A DNA stretch of 64,000 nt from Leidyana gryllorum EB-2025a (lineage: Eukaryota; Apicomplexa): positions 62,001 through 126,000 of the forward strand of contig JBLWGC010000204.1 in the NCBI GenBank assembly GCA_048772705.1. The letters are read 5' to 3'. Position numbers and translations under genes: made by a program. Numbering within the stretch: position 1 is the stretch's first letter; each line of letters starts with the position of its first letter. Below the pieces are notes generated by a model. That model was not told where the DNA came from, did no database searches, and saw nothing but the letters and a program-made list of their open reading frames with translations. Shown piece after piece: positions 19,501 to 31,561 of this stretch.

Positions 19501-22500
19501 GCCATTGACGACATTTCGCCAGGGTACGGGCATCTTGAGTCTCGAGCCGACCGCCGCGTTCCATAGCGGGCTGCCTGTCAGCTGGGGTTCGGGTAGCGGA
19601 GGTGGCTGACCGATCTCCTCGCCGGTAGTGATCTCCTCGATCTGTGTCTGGAGATCGGTATTCATAGAAATCTTTTCGGTCTTGAGTGTCCAAGGCAGAT
19701 CGGTCTGGGACGGCTGCCCTGAAGTACTCCTTAAGGCGACATTGGCGGGCAGATTTCGGTCGGATTCTCCGCCCTCAGGCCGCGAAGGCTCTTTGCTCGC
19801 ACCAGTAGAAGGTAACCGAATGATTTCCGTCTCTGTAAAACTGTCCTTTGGACCTCCTTCCGCCCCTTTCGTGGCGGTGTTTCGCGGGGTCGCCCTCCCG
19901 TTGCGCTTCTTTCGGGGACTCTCCCTCCCGGATTTGGTCGGCTTCCGCGGACTCTCCGTGGCAGTCTCCACGTTCTTTTGAGAAGTCTCTGCCACATTCC
20001 GTGGTGTGTTTGAGTCTGTGGTAACGTTGTTCCATGGAGTCTTAGTCTGAGCGGTGATGGCTTCGGGGAATGCCGGAAGAACGGGGACCTTATTACTTCT
20101 CCAGTCCTCCAGTGCCCAATTGGACTGTGAGTCTCGTCCTTTGTCTTTGGGCGAATTACGAAGTCTGGAAGTCGGAGAATCTCGAAGGCGTGCCCTCGGC
20201 GAATCACGATTTCGGTGCTTCGGGTCCCGAACTTCCACCCAGGGGGCTCCCGACGACCCATCGTCGTCGTCGCAGTCGCCACCACCACCGAACTCTGGAC
20301 TGCGCTGCTCGACTGTTTGCTGTTCTTTGCACCACGCCTCCAGATTCTCGAAGGCCTCTTCCACCTTCTGGTTGGACTCCGACTCCACTTTGTTGGCACC
20401 AACGCTCGGCGACTCATTGACCGGAGAGAGTATGCCGAATCGAGGAGAACTTTTCGCTGGAGAGCTCGCACCCCCGTCAGCCGGCCCCTTTGCAGGAGAG
20501 CTCACAACAAACGGTTTAGTTGCCACAGCGGCAGCGTAAGATTTGGGACCCGGCCGGGAGGGACTCATTGCAGTCGGCCGCTCCACTCCAGTGGCAGCAG
20601 CAGGCACGCCTTGAGTGTACGAGATCGGAGAATGCCCGGTTACATGAGCGAGGATCTCTTCCTTTGACTTCTTCCACTTGTTATGTTGCGCTCTGGCGGT
20701 GACTGGAGGGTTTGCCGCAGCCTGACTGATCCCGACGGGCCCCTCTGTCTTCGAGGAGACTTCCACCGCTTCAGTCGTTCCGGCAAATGTATCATGTCGA
20801 CGAGGACTCGAATTGGGTGAAGATCCCGGGTTAAGTGAGGATTTCAGCGTTGAAGTGTTGTCGGCGTATTTCAATGCGAGCGAAAGGCCGTCTTTGATCA
20901 TCGACTGCTTTGTGGTTGGCCTCGGCCGTGACACACTTTGACTTGCCGCCTTCTCCACTACGGAAGCCCATGTCGGAGAGGCTGGCCAGATAATCTTCTG
21001 ACTGCCGACATCCGCCTTTTCAGCCACCTTCCGCTGTTCCTTATCCTTCACCACGGCTCCGTCGACGCCACTCGTCTTCGGCTTTGTGCTTTTCTTCGCC
21101 TTAAGAGCTCCACTTTCCGTCCATTTGGCCATCGCTTCTTTCACCGCGAGTGAATACTTCCTCCGCGGAGACGGCGCATCTCCCGAGAGAGCAGCCCCGA
21201 CACCTTTGCTCGGAGCAGAAACCTTCTCGGCGGGCACAGATTCCTCGGGTACAACCGCTGCTGCAGTCTGCTGCAGCGTACTCGTCGCTTCCGCCTGCTG
21301 AGAGGGTAAAGCTTCTAGAGCCGTCTCCCGAGGTAAAGCAGCAGCGGACGCCGTCTCCTTGAGCACAGTGGTAGCGACCGCCGTCTCTTGGGGTACAGCA
21401 GCAGCGGAGGCCGTCTCTTCGGCTACAGCAGCAGCAGCAGACGGCGTCTCGTTGGGTACAGCAGCAGCGGGCGCCGTCTCCTCCGCAACAGCAGCGGGCG
21501 GTGTCGAATTCTTCACCAAAGTTGGGGCACCCGATTCCTTCGGGGAAGGAAGTGATGGCATCTTCTTGATCGGCGCGGGGGCAATTGTCTCCTTGGGTGA
21601 AGCACTGGCTGCTGTCTTCTTGGTTGAGGCAGTCGGCCCCGTCTTCTTCGAGGAGCCGGTCATTGAGGTCTTCTTGGACGGAGCCGGCTGCTTGGACAGA
21701 GCAGGCGGCGGTGCCTTTTTCGGTGAGGAAGCCTCGAGAGGGGGCAAAGTGGCTTCGGGGAAGTCGGACGACGGCTTTGTCGCGAGTGATTTCGATACGA
21801 TAGAGGGGTTAGAGCCAGACTTAGCGGCACCTTTCCCATTGGTCGCTCCTTCGACCGCTCGCACCACCTCATCCACTGTCATGGGAGGAGCGTTTGCCAT
21901 CTGTGAGGCTTTGGCTGTGTCCTTCTTCTTGCTCTTGCCATTCGACTTCTTAGCGGTCGCCTTGCCGGTGGGCTTGCTCTCGGCTTTGGTTGTGACTCCT
22001 GATCGAGTGTCGGCCTCTTTCTTGCGTATCTGCTCGCCGGTCGATACTGTCGTCCGGCTCTCAGATCTATGGGAGTCGAGCGGCTTCAGGGCATCCGGAG
22101 TTTGGAACGGTCTACGAGGAGCCGGAGGGGCTCCGGCTAAGCGAGTGCCGGTGCAGGGCTCCTTGGTACCAAGTTTCGCCAGCTTGGCCTCGACCGCGAA
22201 CGGATCATCCAGAGAGTCGTCGAAAACGCAGTCTCCTGGCGCCCCTATGTCCGAGACATCATCGGACTCATCAAAGGTGGCTTGTCTCCAAGCTTTCATG
22301 CGTTCGAGGTCATTCGGCATGAAGGCATCCAGCCCACCCGGGATGCATCGACGGCCCATTTGACTGCTGTCTGGACGACCCTCACTTCTGGCGCACTCCC
22401 AGCAATCCGAAGCGGCTGTTGACGGGCGGTCGCCAGCCCCTCCGTTTCGGAGTACACCGTGTTTGGGTCGCAGGAGCCTCTCGCTGCTCTTCCGTGAGGT

Positions 22501-25500
22501 CGGTCTGGAAGTGGAGGCACCACTGTTGAGCGCCGACTTGGGCTCCGGTAAGATCGGTTTGGTGGGCTGTTTAGCTCGACGCGTTGCTGACCACGGATTC
22601 AGAACGACGAGTCGATGTCGCAAGATACTCTCCGTAGTGGCCGCATGATCCTTGAGCCTACCGCAGGTACCCATGAATGCATTGACTGGTTTGGCCAAAG
22701 GAATTCGGGTGGCCTGCCGAGCCTTTGAAGAGGGCGGAATATGCGGTGCCAGTCGCTTGGACTTTTTCCCAGGCTGTTTGGCCTTGCGAGCGGCCATCTC
22801 GGGGCTGCCCAGAGACTTGACAACATGGACGGTTGGACCTCCGGGAGCCAGAGGAACTGCCATGACAATCTCCTCGGGCACTCCGGGCAGATCCGCTATA
22901 GTGCGCAGCTTTCGAACTCGATCAGCAGACGTATCGACCCTCTTCTGAGTCCAATCGACCTCTTTCTCATACACATCGAGTCTCCGTTCGAGAGTCATAT
23001 TGTCAGCGAATGTCACGGGTTTGCGTTGTTCGAGTTTCATCATGACGCGCGCATAAGGAAAGATGTCCTCGAAGCGGCCTGGAAATATGTATTTGCGGGT
23101 GTTGATGTTCTTCGGCAGATTCATCCGAAGTAACGTCCCCCGGCACGGTCTGTAGGTTTTGTAGAAACAGTTGGTGGTCTCCGTGGGTATCTGGTGGCCA
23201 CCGACAAAGTCAACATCCAGCGGCTTTCCTGTGATGAGGCGCTCCACTGCCTCCCAATTGCCGGTGATGAAGCGTACGTGGCCGCTCATGCGAGTCAATT
23301 GAATGGAATAATCTCCAGAAAAGTCATCTTTCCAGACAGAATTCACACGTGTACCAGTGAGGACGCCATAGTGAGTCGCAAAGACCTCAGCGGGAGGGCT
23401 GCAGAATAGTCGCAGTCGGCTGGTGTTCCTGAGATACAGTGTTGCTTTATCGCCCTTGGCATTGACTTCTAGATGGCCTTCGGCCTCTCGCAGCCCACCT
23501 ACAACCAGTCACCACGACAAGTCGTGGAAGAATAATGAATGCTCACCATACACGGGGAAGGAGTCCTCGCCGTCCTGGATTTGACCAACCACTGGCGGGG
23601 GTTTCCTGCGGGGTGTCGGTCCGAGGGGAAACTGGTCAGACCTGTGAGCTGTACAACATGTGGAGTGACTTTTGCGGACATCGATTGGCACCTACGCGGA
23701 TACTCGTATTCGGCCCACGGCATATAGACTTTGGCGCCCGGCCCGACCTCCAAGTCAGAACCGGCACTCAGGACTTTGATCGGATGGTCTCCACTGAGTA
23801 GCTGAAGAGCGGGTTGCTCCACTCGCAAGAACCATCGCTTGCCATCACTTCGCAGCAGCTCCACCTCGTGTTGGTACTTGGGATCGCCTCTGAAGGACTT
23901 TAGGCGGAACTTGGTGGGGACTACCCATGTGTCCTTTCCAATGAAATATCGCGCTCCGGTAAAGTCTTTCATAGTGAAGGGTACGCACTCATCCTTCGAG
24001 CGGCACACGAGGATCTTGCAGGGATCACAGTCTTTGGTGTCGATCGCGGGCTTGTCATCCAATTCTCGTTCCCAGAAAGAGGCGATATATCTACGTCTCT
24101 CCACAAATTGTTGGCGGTACGTCTGTTCCCACTCCGCTTTGGTCAGTGAGGCAATCATTGAGCGCATTCCACCGAGCACCTCAAAGTGGATGTAATAGTG
24201 GTCAGGTCTCATCGGGACGTCATGTTTGGAGAGGGACACCCATTTATTGACAACGAGTGCCGGTCCGTCCATCCATCTCGGTATCTCCCCAACCAAAGTC
24301 TCCGGTACCGGTGGCAAGGTGAGTTGAGTTGACTCCCGAGGTTGGTCAAAACCACCTTTCACATAACCCATATACTCGGCTGTGAAGGTTCTGCCCAAGT
24401 CCATACGCATCACCTCGTAGTTATCCATTGTCTTCCAGCGAGGAGTCGAGCGGGCGGGTTGGAATAAGGACCATAGTGCCCATAGCGGCTGTGCGAGCTG
24501 AAGTTTAGAAGACGGACCCTGGATACGGACATCGTCTGGGCACGGGAGTTCTTTGATGGGCGGATAGTACATGACTCCCTTGACGAGTCGTTCAATTCTC
24601 TCGGGATGTGGCCGTCGCTCGAATCTCACCCCTTTGACTTCTCGGAAGTCGGTGTGCACATCGTTCATAAACTTGTACTTTGCGACCTCGGTTGCCCGGG
24701 GAGGATCCTCGGCATTGAGTATAAGATATCTGCTTTCCAAGAACGAGTGGAAGCACGAGTAGAAGGGGCTCAGTGAGGTGATGCGAGGTATGTTCCCGAA
24801 AACATTGAAGATCTGTGTAGCTCCCAACATACAGAGGAGGAAGTCGGCTGGAGACATTAAGTGTCCATCACAACTCGTCGTGGCCCCAGCCACCAACGAG
24901 ACCAATACAACTTCAACAGTCTGGAATCTCAGTCTCTCAGGCGGCCACACATAGAGTGTTTCCTCGTCCAGGAAACGGTCTAATCCATACTCCTTCTGCA
25001 ACAGATAGTTAAAATAATCACGTTGCTTCTCGTGATCAGATATGATCGCAATCTTCCAGCCGTGAGCCAGAGTAACTTCCCAGTAGTCTCGCAGACTCAT
25101 CATCACTTGAAGCGCCTCAGCCCGATTCACGTGATGGTTGGCATCCCAGCTGATGGGTTCGTCGCCACTCCACACAGAGTGGTCGAAGTCCCACGTGGCA
25201 CTGTCAATCCACGCGAGGCTTGGGACGGATGCATCGACCCATGTGGGGGGCCGCTCGAGTCCGTCATCATGAAAGTGGTCGGGTCCCAGGAGATGGTGAA
25301 GAGCGGCAACAGTTAAGCCTGGCACATGGGTAGGGAGGGTGGACCGATAGATCATGCGATGTTTCTTGTCCAATTCTTGTCTCATCATGAAACAGACCAT
25401 TGAAGGATAGGGAGTATACATTCGTTTGAACGGGTGAAGAGTGTGTTCCAAGCGTTCACGCGGCAAACCGTCATCAATTAGGATGCAGCTCGAACTGCGT

Positions 25501-27006
25501 GAGCTCGGGATAATTGTGTCCAATTCGCTCGTGGAAGCAGCGTCTACCACAATAACATAGTCAAATATACGTCCCTGGCGCTCCATTTCGGTCGGTACAT
25601 TCTCAACGACGCCCAAACACGTGTCGAAACAGACCTCCGCCTCCCAGATCAAACGCATTCTTTCAGTGCGCAGGCCTTCTGGCACAAAGACGTCATCGTC
25701 GTACCGGAAGTCCTTATAGATGTTGCGTTCCGGCATCTCTAACAATCTATTGCGATCTTGCGGAGCCAACCCATGGCAGACACGAGCTGGGTGACCATAG
25801 GGAATGTCTTCCACACACAAGTATTGAAGGTATAGGGGTACACACTTAGGTGAAGAGAGAATGAGACACCTTCTGCCTCTGAATTGATCTGTTGACAGGG
25901 AGAAGAATATTGAACGGTCGCGCCGCGTCTCACCAATTGTGTGCCATAGTATCTTTCTACTTGTGGCTACCACCAGAATGCGAGGACTGCGCTCGTAGAG
26001 CTTCTGAATGGTCGAGAAGATCGTTCCGATGTGATGGTGGCCATCTGTAGCCCTGATGACACTGTACGGCTGCGTTGCGGCGGCCCCGAAGACGGCCTTC
26101 CTCATCGCATCGGAGAGACTCCGATCCGTCACCAGCAATCCGGAGTCCAGGAGGGCCAGATTGATGTGGGCCGGCGGCGGGCCTTCGGCCACAAAGTCTA
26201 CAGATGGGCTGCAGTAAAGAGAGAGAGAAATGAGATGGATATTTCGGAGAGACTCACTTGGCCAAACGACTTCTGACCCATCGGAAAGTCTCGACGAGGC
26301 GGATGTTGTCGATCGATCTGCGTTCGGATTGAGTGATGGTGAAGGTGGAGCTTTTGTGCAGATCGAGAGCAATAACATCAACTGCGTGAACCACCACTTG
26401 GATGGCTTTCCGGCCAGAGATGTTGAGGAGGTATCCTACGGCACAGACGGTGTCCAGTGACAAATCATAGTTGGCTACAGAGTCGACGTGGAGGTCTACT
26501 CGGTGTATGCGGTTCAAGCCAGGGCCACTGACATTGAGGTGTCGGCGTTCGGATTCCGGCACAATAAAGGTAAGTATACTTGTATGTTTCCCGGAGTACA
26601 GATTGTCGCAGAGTCTAAGGCCACGAAGTCGCCACGTTATGCATCGATCGAATAAGTCCAGATTGTGCGGCTGGTATCGTGCGGCTGCGTGTTCTGCCAC
26701 ATCTTGTACTATACTGGAGAAGTGAGGCCGGATCCATTTCTCTATTGCTGGAGCAATAGGCCTCTCAATGAGGTTGGGGGGCTCTTGTTCTTGCCCGTTC
26801 CCGAACAATAAGAGAGCAAAGAGCTCGTCAAGATCCCATCTTTGAGATTCATAGAGCAAGTGAGGATGTAGAATGTCGCGATTTTCGAATAGCCGCGCCA
26901 TTCTGGGTCCCGTTACTCTCCGCGATACTTTGGAAGGATAGTCCCGGACATTGATATGATAAGCAGGCGCCGATTCTGGCACGGATAGATATCGTTTCCC
27001 AACCAT
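16513..27006 (-). CDS. Giant UPF1-like pseudohelicase (~3,418 aa, six exons)
   Basis: Six exons join with consistent phases: 27006-26258, 26208-23692, 23641-23547, 23498-18717, 18673-17957 and 17909-16513. The introns are 43-50 nt, all GT-AG. Total 10,257 nt, 3,418 residues. Residues 1-~1,090 follow the helicase order: a 1B-like region, then segments at the positions of motif I (RATDGHHHIG, ~302, where GPPGTGKT should be), motif Ia (ILVVATSRKILWHTI), motif II (YVIVVDAAST, ~467), motif IV (KIAIISDHEKQ), motif V and motif VI (LLCMLGATQIFNVFGN). All catalytic residues are gone, so it should not hydrolyse ATP. Exon 4 encodes ~1,500 residues of Lys/Ser/Pro/Ala-rich, probably disordered sequence with Ala/Thr/Glu repeats. 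The C-terminal ~200 residues look helical. The large frame beginning at 23346 has only a GTG there and is not a separate gene. Probably a scaffold; function unknown. Confidence 0.8.
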
Positions 27007-27279
27007 TGTTGATTAGCTAACTACTAAAGAGGGGCGGTCGGGCGGGCAGGCAGAAGAATAGGTAAACAATCACTTTTTTTAAAGCTTCTGGATTCAGTGT
27101 TAGTGTGAAAACCCTTATCTTGAAGGGGGAGGGCTTGTCGTCGTCGATAGCGCGCTCAGCGAAGCAAAATCCACTTTGGGCACACACTGACTCAAAAAAT
27201 AAGTGACACTCTTGGCCGCCATCACAGTATGAGACTACACTGTCTGTCTCGTATATATGAAACTCGAACAACTCTATCG

Positions 27280-28158
27280 TCAATCGTCATCGTCTTCCAC
27301 GCTGCCGCCGAGGCATCCGGCTAGAAACGGCAGAAGGCGTGCGAACAGAGGCATGGGTTTTGCCCTCTCGAAGCTGATCGCCTGCGTGTTTCTAACGGTT
27401 CCTATCTGGCTGGCTTTCCGGCCGACGGCACCAGAGACTGACGATGGCACCCCGTCATTGGCGGTAGTCGTTGTACTCGCCATACTCAAAGACCGATGTG
27501 GAGACTGATCGCCCCCACTGCCCGGTACCTCTGTATATCCTTTGATTGTCCGCTGGTCTTTGATGGCGAGAGGCGGGGGGATGTCTGCAAGCCTGGAGAC
27601 GACTAGATGACTGGGTGTCCTTTTCCCCAAAGTCGTCGACTGTGTTGCCGCTATCTGTGCCCGACTGCCAAATGAGTGGATCTCGACGTGAAAGTCGGAC
27701 TCTCGATCTCTATTGCCTGGGTGATGGGCGTAGACGGATAGAGTGTCGGAAACACTGACTAAACTCTGGATTCTTGTAACTCGGCGAGGGTCCAGAAACA
27801 AGGGCGTCGCCAACTTGATGACTTCCTCCACGGTCTCCGGGAGAGCTACCAGATCCCAAAGTTCCCACATTCCAAGGAGAGTGTGATCGCGGCCACGGCA
27901 TATGATGGTACGTCTCTGTACTTTCCGGTTGCTGAAGTACTTACACAAAACAAACCAGTGCCAGCTCCCTCGGGCCAAACGCATAGAGATGTGAGAAGCC
28001 CTGAAGGCTGGATCTATATCACCCAAACGCTCGAACACGCGCTTCACCAAAGAGGCTCCATTGTCTACACACCGAAATAAGGTGTGTAAGACTGTATCCG
28101 CCTGGTCAACTTGATCCTTTGCCAGACCAAGTTGTATATTACAATGCGCAGTCATCAT
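27280..28158 (-). CDS. Hypothetical protein, 292 aa
   Basis: Frame from the ATG at 28158 (MMTAHCN); the open frame extends upstream only to a non-ATG codon. The N-terminal 180 residues look globular (alternating hydrophobic pattern, LGMWELWDL). The C-terminal part is Ser/Thr-rich, followed by a hydrophobic segment (MPLFARLLPFLAGCL) and an acidic DDDD end, so it may be tail-anchored or peripheral. No family recognised. It lies between the start of the giant pseudohelicase gene and the alveolin gene. Confidence 0.6.
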   Translation of the reverse strand: MMTAHCNIQLGLAKDQVDQADTVLHTLFRCVDNGASLVKRVFERLGDIDPAFRASHISMRLARGSWHWFVLCKYFSNRKVQRRTIICRGRDHTLLGMWELWDLVALPETVEEVIKLATPLFLDPRRVTRIQSLVSVSDTLSVYAHHPGNRDRESDFHVEIHSFGSRAQIAATQSTTLGKRTPSHLVVSRLADIPPPLAIKDQRTIKGYTEVPGSGGDQSPHRSLSMASTTTTANDGVPSSVSGAVGRKASQIGTVRNTQAISFERAKPMPLFARLLPFLAGCLGGSVEDDDD

Positions 28159-28290
28159 GACGACAAAAACAAACACACCGGCACTCTGCTGTCCCACACA
28201 TTTCCGTTCCAACAATGGATTAATATTGTTCGAGTCTGTGATAGAGAAAGAGAGAAGAGAGAATAACAGCAACGCTAACAAGAATCTGAA

Positions 28291-28995
28291 TTAGCTCGCG
28301 ACCACATTGGCGAAGGGCAAAGCCTCAGCAACTGCCGCCTGAATGTTCTCCGGTCGCAGATGGCTCTGGAAATCAGTGTTCTTCGCGTACTCCGCGAGCT
28401 TCTCTACTTCAGCCAATGAGGGGGCGTCTTGGTCTACCAATAAACGCACTTGAGCACTCAAGTGCTCAGCTTCAGCAATGACATCATTGTCGAGCATCTC
28501 CACCGGGATGGGTACCTCCACGAACCGGGGAACATAGATAGGTACCTTCACCACACGGTACTTGGGACGCAGAGTTGGCATCACGAGTTCGTATTGAGTC
28601 TCAGTGGCAACAGGAACGGGGATAGTTCTCTCAACATCCTGAGGCACTTCAACAGTCACATATTCGGGAACTTCGACGTTCACGTAGTGGGGAACTTTCA
28701 CCTCCTTCACGACCACTTTCTCTTGAATGTCGGGAACTTCAACCACACGCTCCACGGGGACTTCTTTGTACTCGATTTCAGGCACCTCCACTACTTTCTC
28801 TTTGTACACAATCTTTGGAACTTCCACAATGCATTCCTGGTACTCAATCTTGGGCACATGTGTCACTCGCTCCTGGTACACAATCTCGGGCACCTCCACA
28901 ATCTTTTCGATGTACTCAATTTCCTCAGTTGCCATTGGAGGCTTCGTAGTGGCACTGCTCGTAATCCGACTGTCGTTGTGGTCTGTGGTGGTCAT
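28291..28995 (-). CDS. Alveolin / inner membrane complex protein
   Basis: Frame of 234 residues, ATG start. Residues ~25-165 are built of the alveolin-type repeat: alternating blocks such as KIVEVPEIVYQE, HVPKIEYQE and VVEVPEIEYKE, rich in Val, Pro, Glu and Lys/Tyr at 12-residue spacing, ending in PIYVPRFVEVPIPVE. Alveolins form the filamentous network under the alveolar sacs (pellicle) in apicomplexans, dinoflagellates and perkinsids, and are a defining protein family of Alveolata. The ~65-residue C-terminal tail is helical and lacks obvious cysteine palmitoylation motifs. It is divergent from the eEFSec gene, with 230 nt between start codons. Confidence 0.92.
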   Translation of the reverse strand: MTTTDHNDSRITSSATTKPPMATEEIEYIEKIVEVPEIVYQERVTHVPKIEYQECIVEVPKIVYKEKVVEVPEIEYKEVPVERVVEVPDIQEKVVVKEVKVPHYVNVEVPEYVTVEVPQDVERTIPVPVATETQYELVMPTLRPKYRVVKVPIYVPRFVEVPIPVEMLDNDVIAEAEHLSAQVRLLVDQDAPSLAEVEKLAEYAKNTDFQSHLRPENIQAAVAEALPFANVVAS

Positions 28996-29225
28996 CGTCT
29001 AAACCGGAACCCAAAAAAACAAATTAAAACACATCTTAACAACGACTTGAACACAATGACTTCAAGAATCGATCTTCTCTCCTCCGACACTTAGTCTCAA
29101 ACGCCCAACAGACACAAATTAATTTACCCAAACACTCTCCCACATCTCAGCGATTTGTGTGACGCGCTCTCCCCGACCCCAGCGACATTTTCTTACGCAC
29201 CGACACAAAGACTTTTTGGTGTGAC

Positions 29226-30934
29226 ATGGGGGTCAGTCTGCATATTGCTCTTCTCGGACACGTAGACGCTGGAAAAACAACGCTAGTTGAGGCTCTGGGA
29301 CGCCGGGCCATCTCGACCTGTCATTCCACAGCTTCTTTGGATCGCGCTCCCCAGAGCAAACAACGGGGGATCACTCTGGACTTGGGTGAGATACGAACGA
29401 AAAGCGGCAACTGGCCAAAATACAGCAATCACATCACAGGGTTCAGCGGCATCACTCTGGCCAATGACACCAGCGTGTGTCTCGTCGACGCTCCGGGACA
29501 CACATCTCTGTTTCGGTCGGTGGTGGCTGCCGTGCAGGTGGTCGACGGCGCACTGATTGTGATCGATCTGCAAAAAGGAGTCCAAGAGCAGACAGTGGAA
29601 TGCCTCCAATTGGCGGCCGCCTTTCTGGAACGCGTTCTGATCGTCTTTTCCAAGGCCGACCTCGTTCAAGATGCAGCCGCCACAAAGAGCGCTCTGCTCG
29701 CTAAAGGACTGACCGCAGTGTGGTCGAAGCAGCTCAAAGCGCGGGGGAAACTCGAGTTCGCCACTGTCTCCTCCAAAGAGGTGCAGGGAATGGACAGCAT
29801 ATTGCAGTGGATGTCGCGAGTTGCTGACCCACCGCCAGTCCGCGACCTCGACTCCCAACTAGTCGCCCCTGTGGATCACCACTTTGTACTCGCGGGTCAA
29901 GGAACCATCGTCACCGCCACTGTGGTCAAAGGAAAGCTTAAGATTGGAGACTCTGTTCTCTTACTCAAAGCCAACGCGACGGGAACAGTCAAACGGATAC
30001 AAAGTTTCACCAAAGACATCGACACAGCGGTGGCCGGCGACAGAGTCGCTTTGTGCATACCCGGCCTCAATCTCAAGAATGTAAGTCCCAAAGTCCTCCT
30101 TCCCGATGGGACGGACTCCACATAAACTCGTGCCCGACAGGCGACCAATAGGGATGTATTGGTTTCGCAGCGAGGGGGAGACAAGCTGCGCACCACTTTT
30201 CTCGTCGTGAGATTGAAGCGGTTCCATCGGTTTCGCGGCGAAGTGAAGGGACGGTTTGAAATGCTGATTTGTCTTTCCCATTTCGCGGTGATGGCTCAGA
30301 CACTATTGCTGTGGCCCGATCCCAGCAGCGAGGACACGGAGACGGCGGATATGTGGGCGAAGGCCCGCTATCTGTCTCACGCTTGGGAGGCGGGAAGTGA
30401 AGCTGACACTGTTTTGGCTTTAATGCGAACGCATAGACCTGTTCTGGTAGGGCTCGGTGTCTCTCTCGTGTCAAAATACGGGCGTCACAGGCTCAAGAAA
30501 GGGCGCGCTTCATTGTTTTGAGTGAGGGCAAAGAGAGCGACCAAAGACTAGCCTTTGTTGGTACCGTACTCAAGTCGGGAGACGACGAAGAGAGGAGGGT
30601 GAAATCGGACCTGCGGGTGATTCGATCTTCAGTCTTAACGGGCGAAATCGAGAGAGTAGATGAGAATGGCAGGTGTCTCATCGTCAAAAATCTCTTTGCG
30701 GCCGTTGAACACGTCCGCGCGTATCTGAACCATCGCGTCTCCATCGTCTCTGAAGTGAACGATCAGCAAACCGTTTTGGCCAAAGGAGTGGTGGCGAGAC
30801 CCTTTGCAAAGAAAGGCAAATGCGAGATTGAATTAGACGCACCTTTTGTCGACCGTTCTCCCGAGGAGGGCTGTAAGGTGATATTGGAGCACACCAAATC
30901 GGTCGATCTGCGCGGCTTCTGGGGCCCCAAATGA
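29226..30934 (+). CDS. EEFSEC: Selenocysteine-specific elongation factor eEFSec (SelB)
   Basis: Three exons: 29226-30080, 30141-30446 and 30491-30934 (introns 60 and 44 nt), 534 residues. The GTPase domain has G1 GHVDAGKT, then the eEFSec-type stretch TASLDRAPQSKQRGITLDLG, G3 DAPGH and G4 SKAD. Domain II (HHFVLAGQGTIVTATV) and III follow, and the C-terminal domain IV matches eEFSec (RLAFVG, then GEIERVDENGRCLIVKNLF). The 44-nt second intron restores the frame exactly at RPVL/AQERARF. The protein delivers Sec-tRNA to UGA codons on selenoprotein mRNAs, so this organism should decode UGA as selenocysteine in some genes. Convergent with the Pro-rich gene, 14 nt between stops. Confidence 0.93.
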
Positions 30935-30948
30935 GCGATCACCATTTC

Positions 30949-31524
30949 TTATCTGTATGTATGCGACATCAAACAACGTCTTGACGACTCGCCCTCACGG
31001 ATTAGTTTGTTGAGTCCCGCAGTCAGTTTCTGGAATGGCTGCACTCCGCCGTGTTGACCGGGATGAGCCGGTTGGCTGGGAGGAGGCGGAGCAGCGGCGG
31101 AGGGCGCAGCGCCGGGGGGCTGATTCACCACAACCTGTTGCCAGGGATTAGCTTGTTGAGAGGGGTACGCAGGATAGTTCGGGGCCCCTCCGCCTTGACA
31201 CATCGGCGGCTGTTGGTGGTATCCGGGGGGAACATGATGTCCGGGCGGGGGATAGGTGGGAGGGACCTGGCCCGGTCGTTGATAACCACCTCCTCCTGGC
31301 TGAGTGTAGTTCCCTTGAGGCGGCGGGTAGTTCGATTGAGGAGGATAGTTTCCTTGGCTTGGATATGCTGGTTGTGGGGGCTGTTGGCCCTGTGGGCGAG
31401 GGACGTGAGACAGACCAGAGAAGGTCGGAGGGTCCGTAGGTTGGACTGGCAACGGGTTGTTGGCAGCTGGTGGGGGCGGAGGATTGTAGCCACACAGTGG
31501 CTGCAGTACCGCTTGGGTTGCCAT
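30949..31524 (-). CDS. Proline/glutamine/tyrosine-rich protein, 191 aa
   Basis: Frame from the ATG at 31524 (MATQAVLQ). Dominated by repeats such as YPSQGNYPPQ and GNYPPPQGNY and Pro runs, with no globular domain except a short C-terminal helix (FQKLTAGLNKLI). Low-complexity proteins of this type are often adaptors or RNP components; no family is recognised. Its start is 37 nt from the stop of the first biotin-ligase-like gene, on the same strand. Confidence 0.65.
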   Translation of the reverse strand: MATQAVLQPLCGYNPPPPPAANNPLPVQPTDPPTFSGLSHVPRPQGQQPPQPAYPSQGNYPPQSNYPPPQGNYTQPGGGGYQRPGQVPPTYPPPGHHVPPGYHQQPPMCQGGGAPNYPAYPSQQANPWQQVVVNQPPGAAPSAAAPPPPSQPAHPGQHGGVQPFQKLTAGLNKLIREGESSRRCLMSHTYR

Positions 31525-31561
31525 GACGAGGGGGGTGTGTGACAAAAAAGTGAACAACTAA

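Noticed and set aside
18655-23346. A separate 1,563-residue gene
   Set aside because: Its first codon is GTG with no ATG nearby; splice sites on both sides connect it in phase to the helicase-like part and to the C-terminal exons of the giant gene.
23651-23700. Alternative donor GTAGGT for intron 2 of the giant gene
   Set aside because: It would put exon 3 in a frame that meets a stop in exon 4; the neighbouring donor AG/GTGCCA keeps all later phases.
27910-27945. A 29-nt intron (GTAAGT...TACAG) in the 292-residue gene
   Set aside because: Shorter than any supported intron here and removal would shift the frame into early stops.
28159-28281. N-terminal extension with a hydrophobic start for the 292-residue protein
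   Set aside because: The upstream frame starts at a TTG and contains no ATG; the signal-peptide-like look is a chance of the TTG/CTT-rich sequence.
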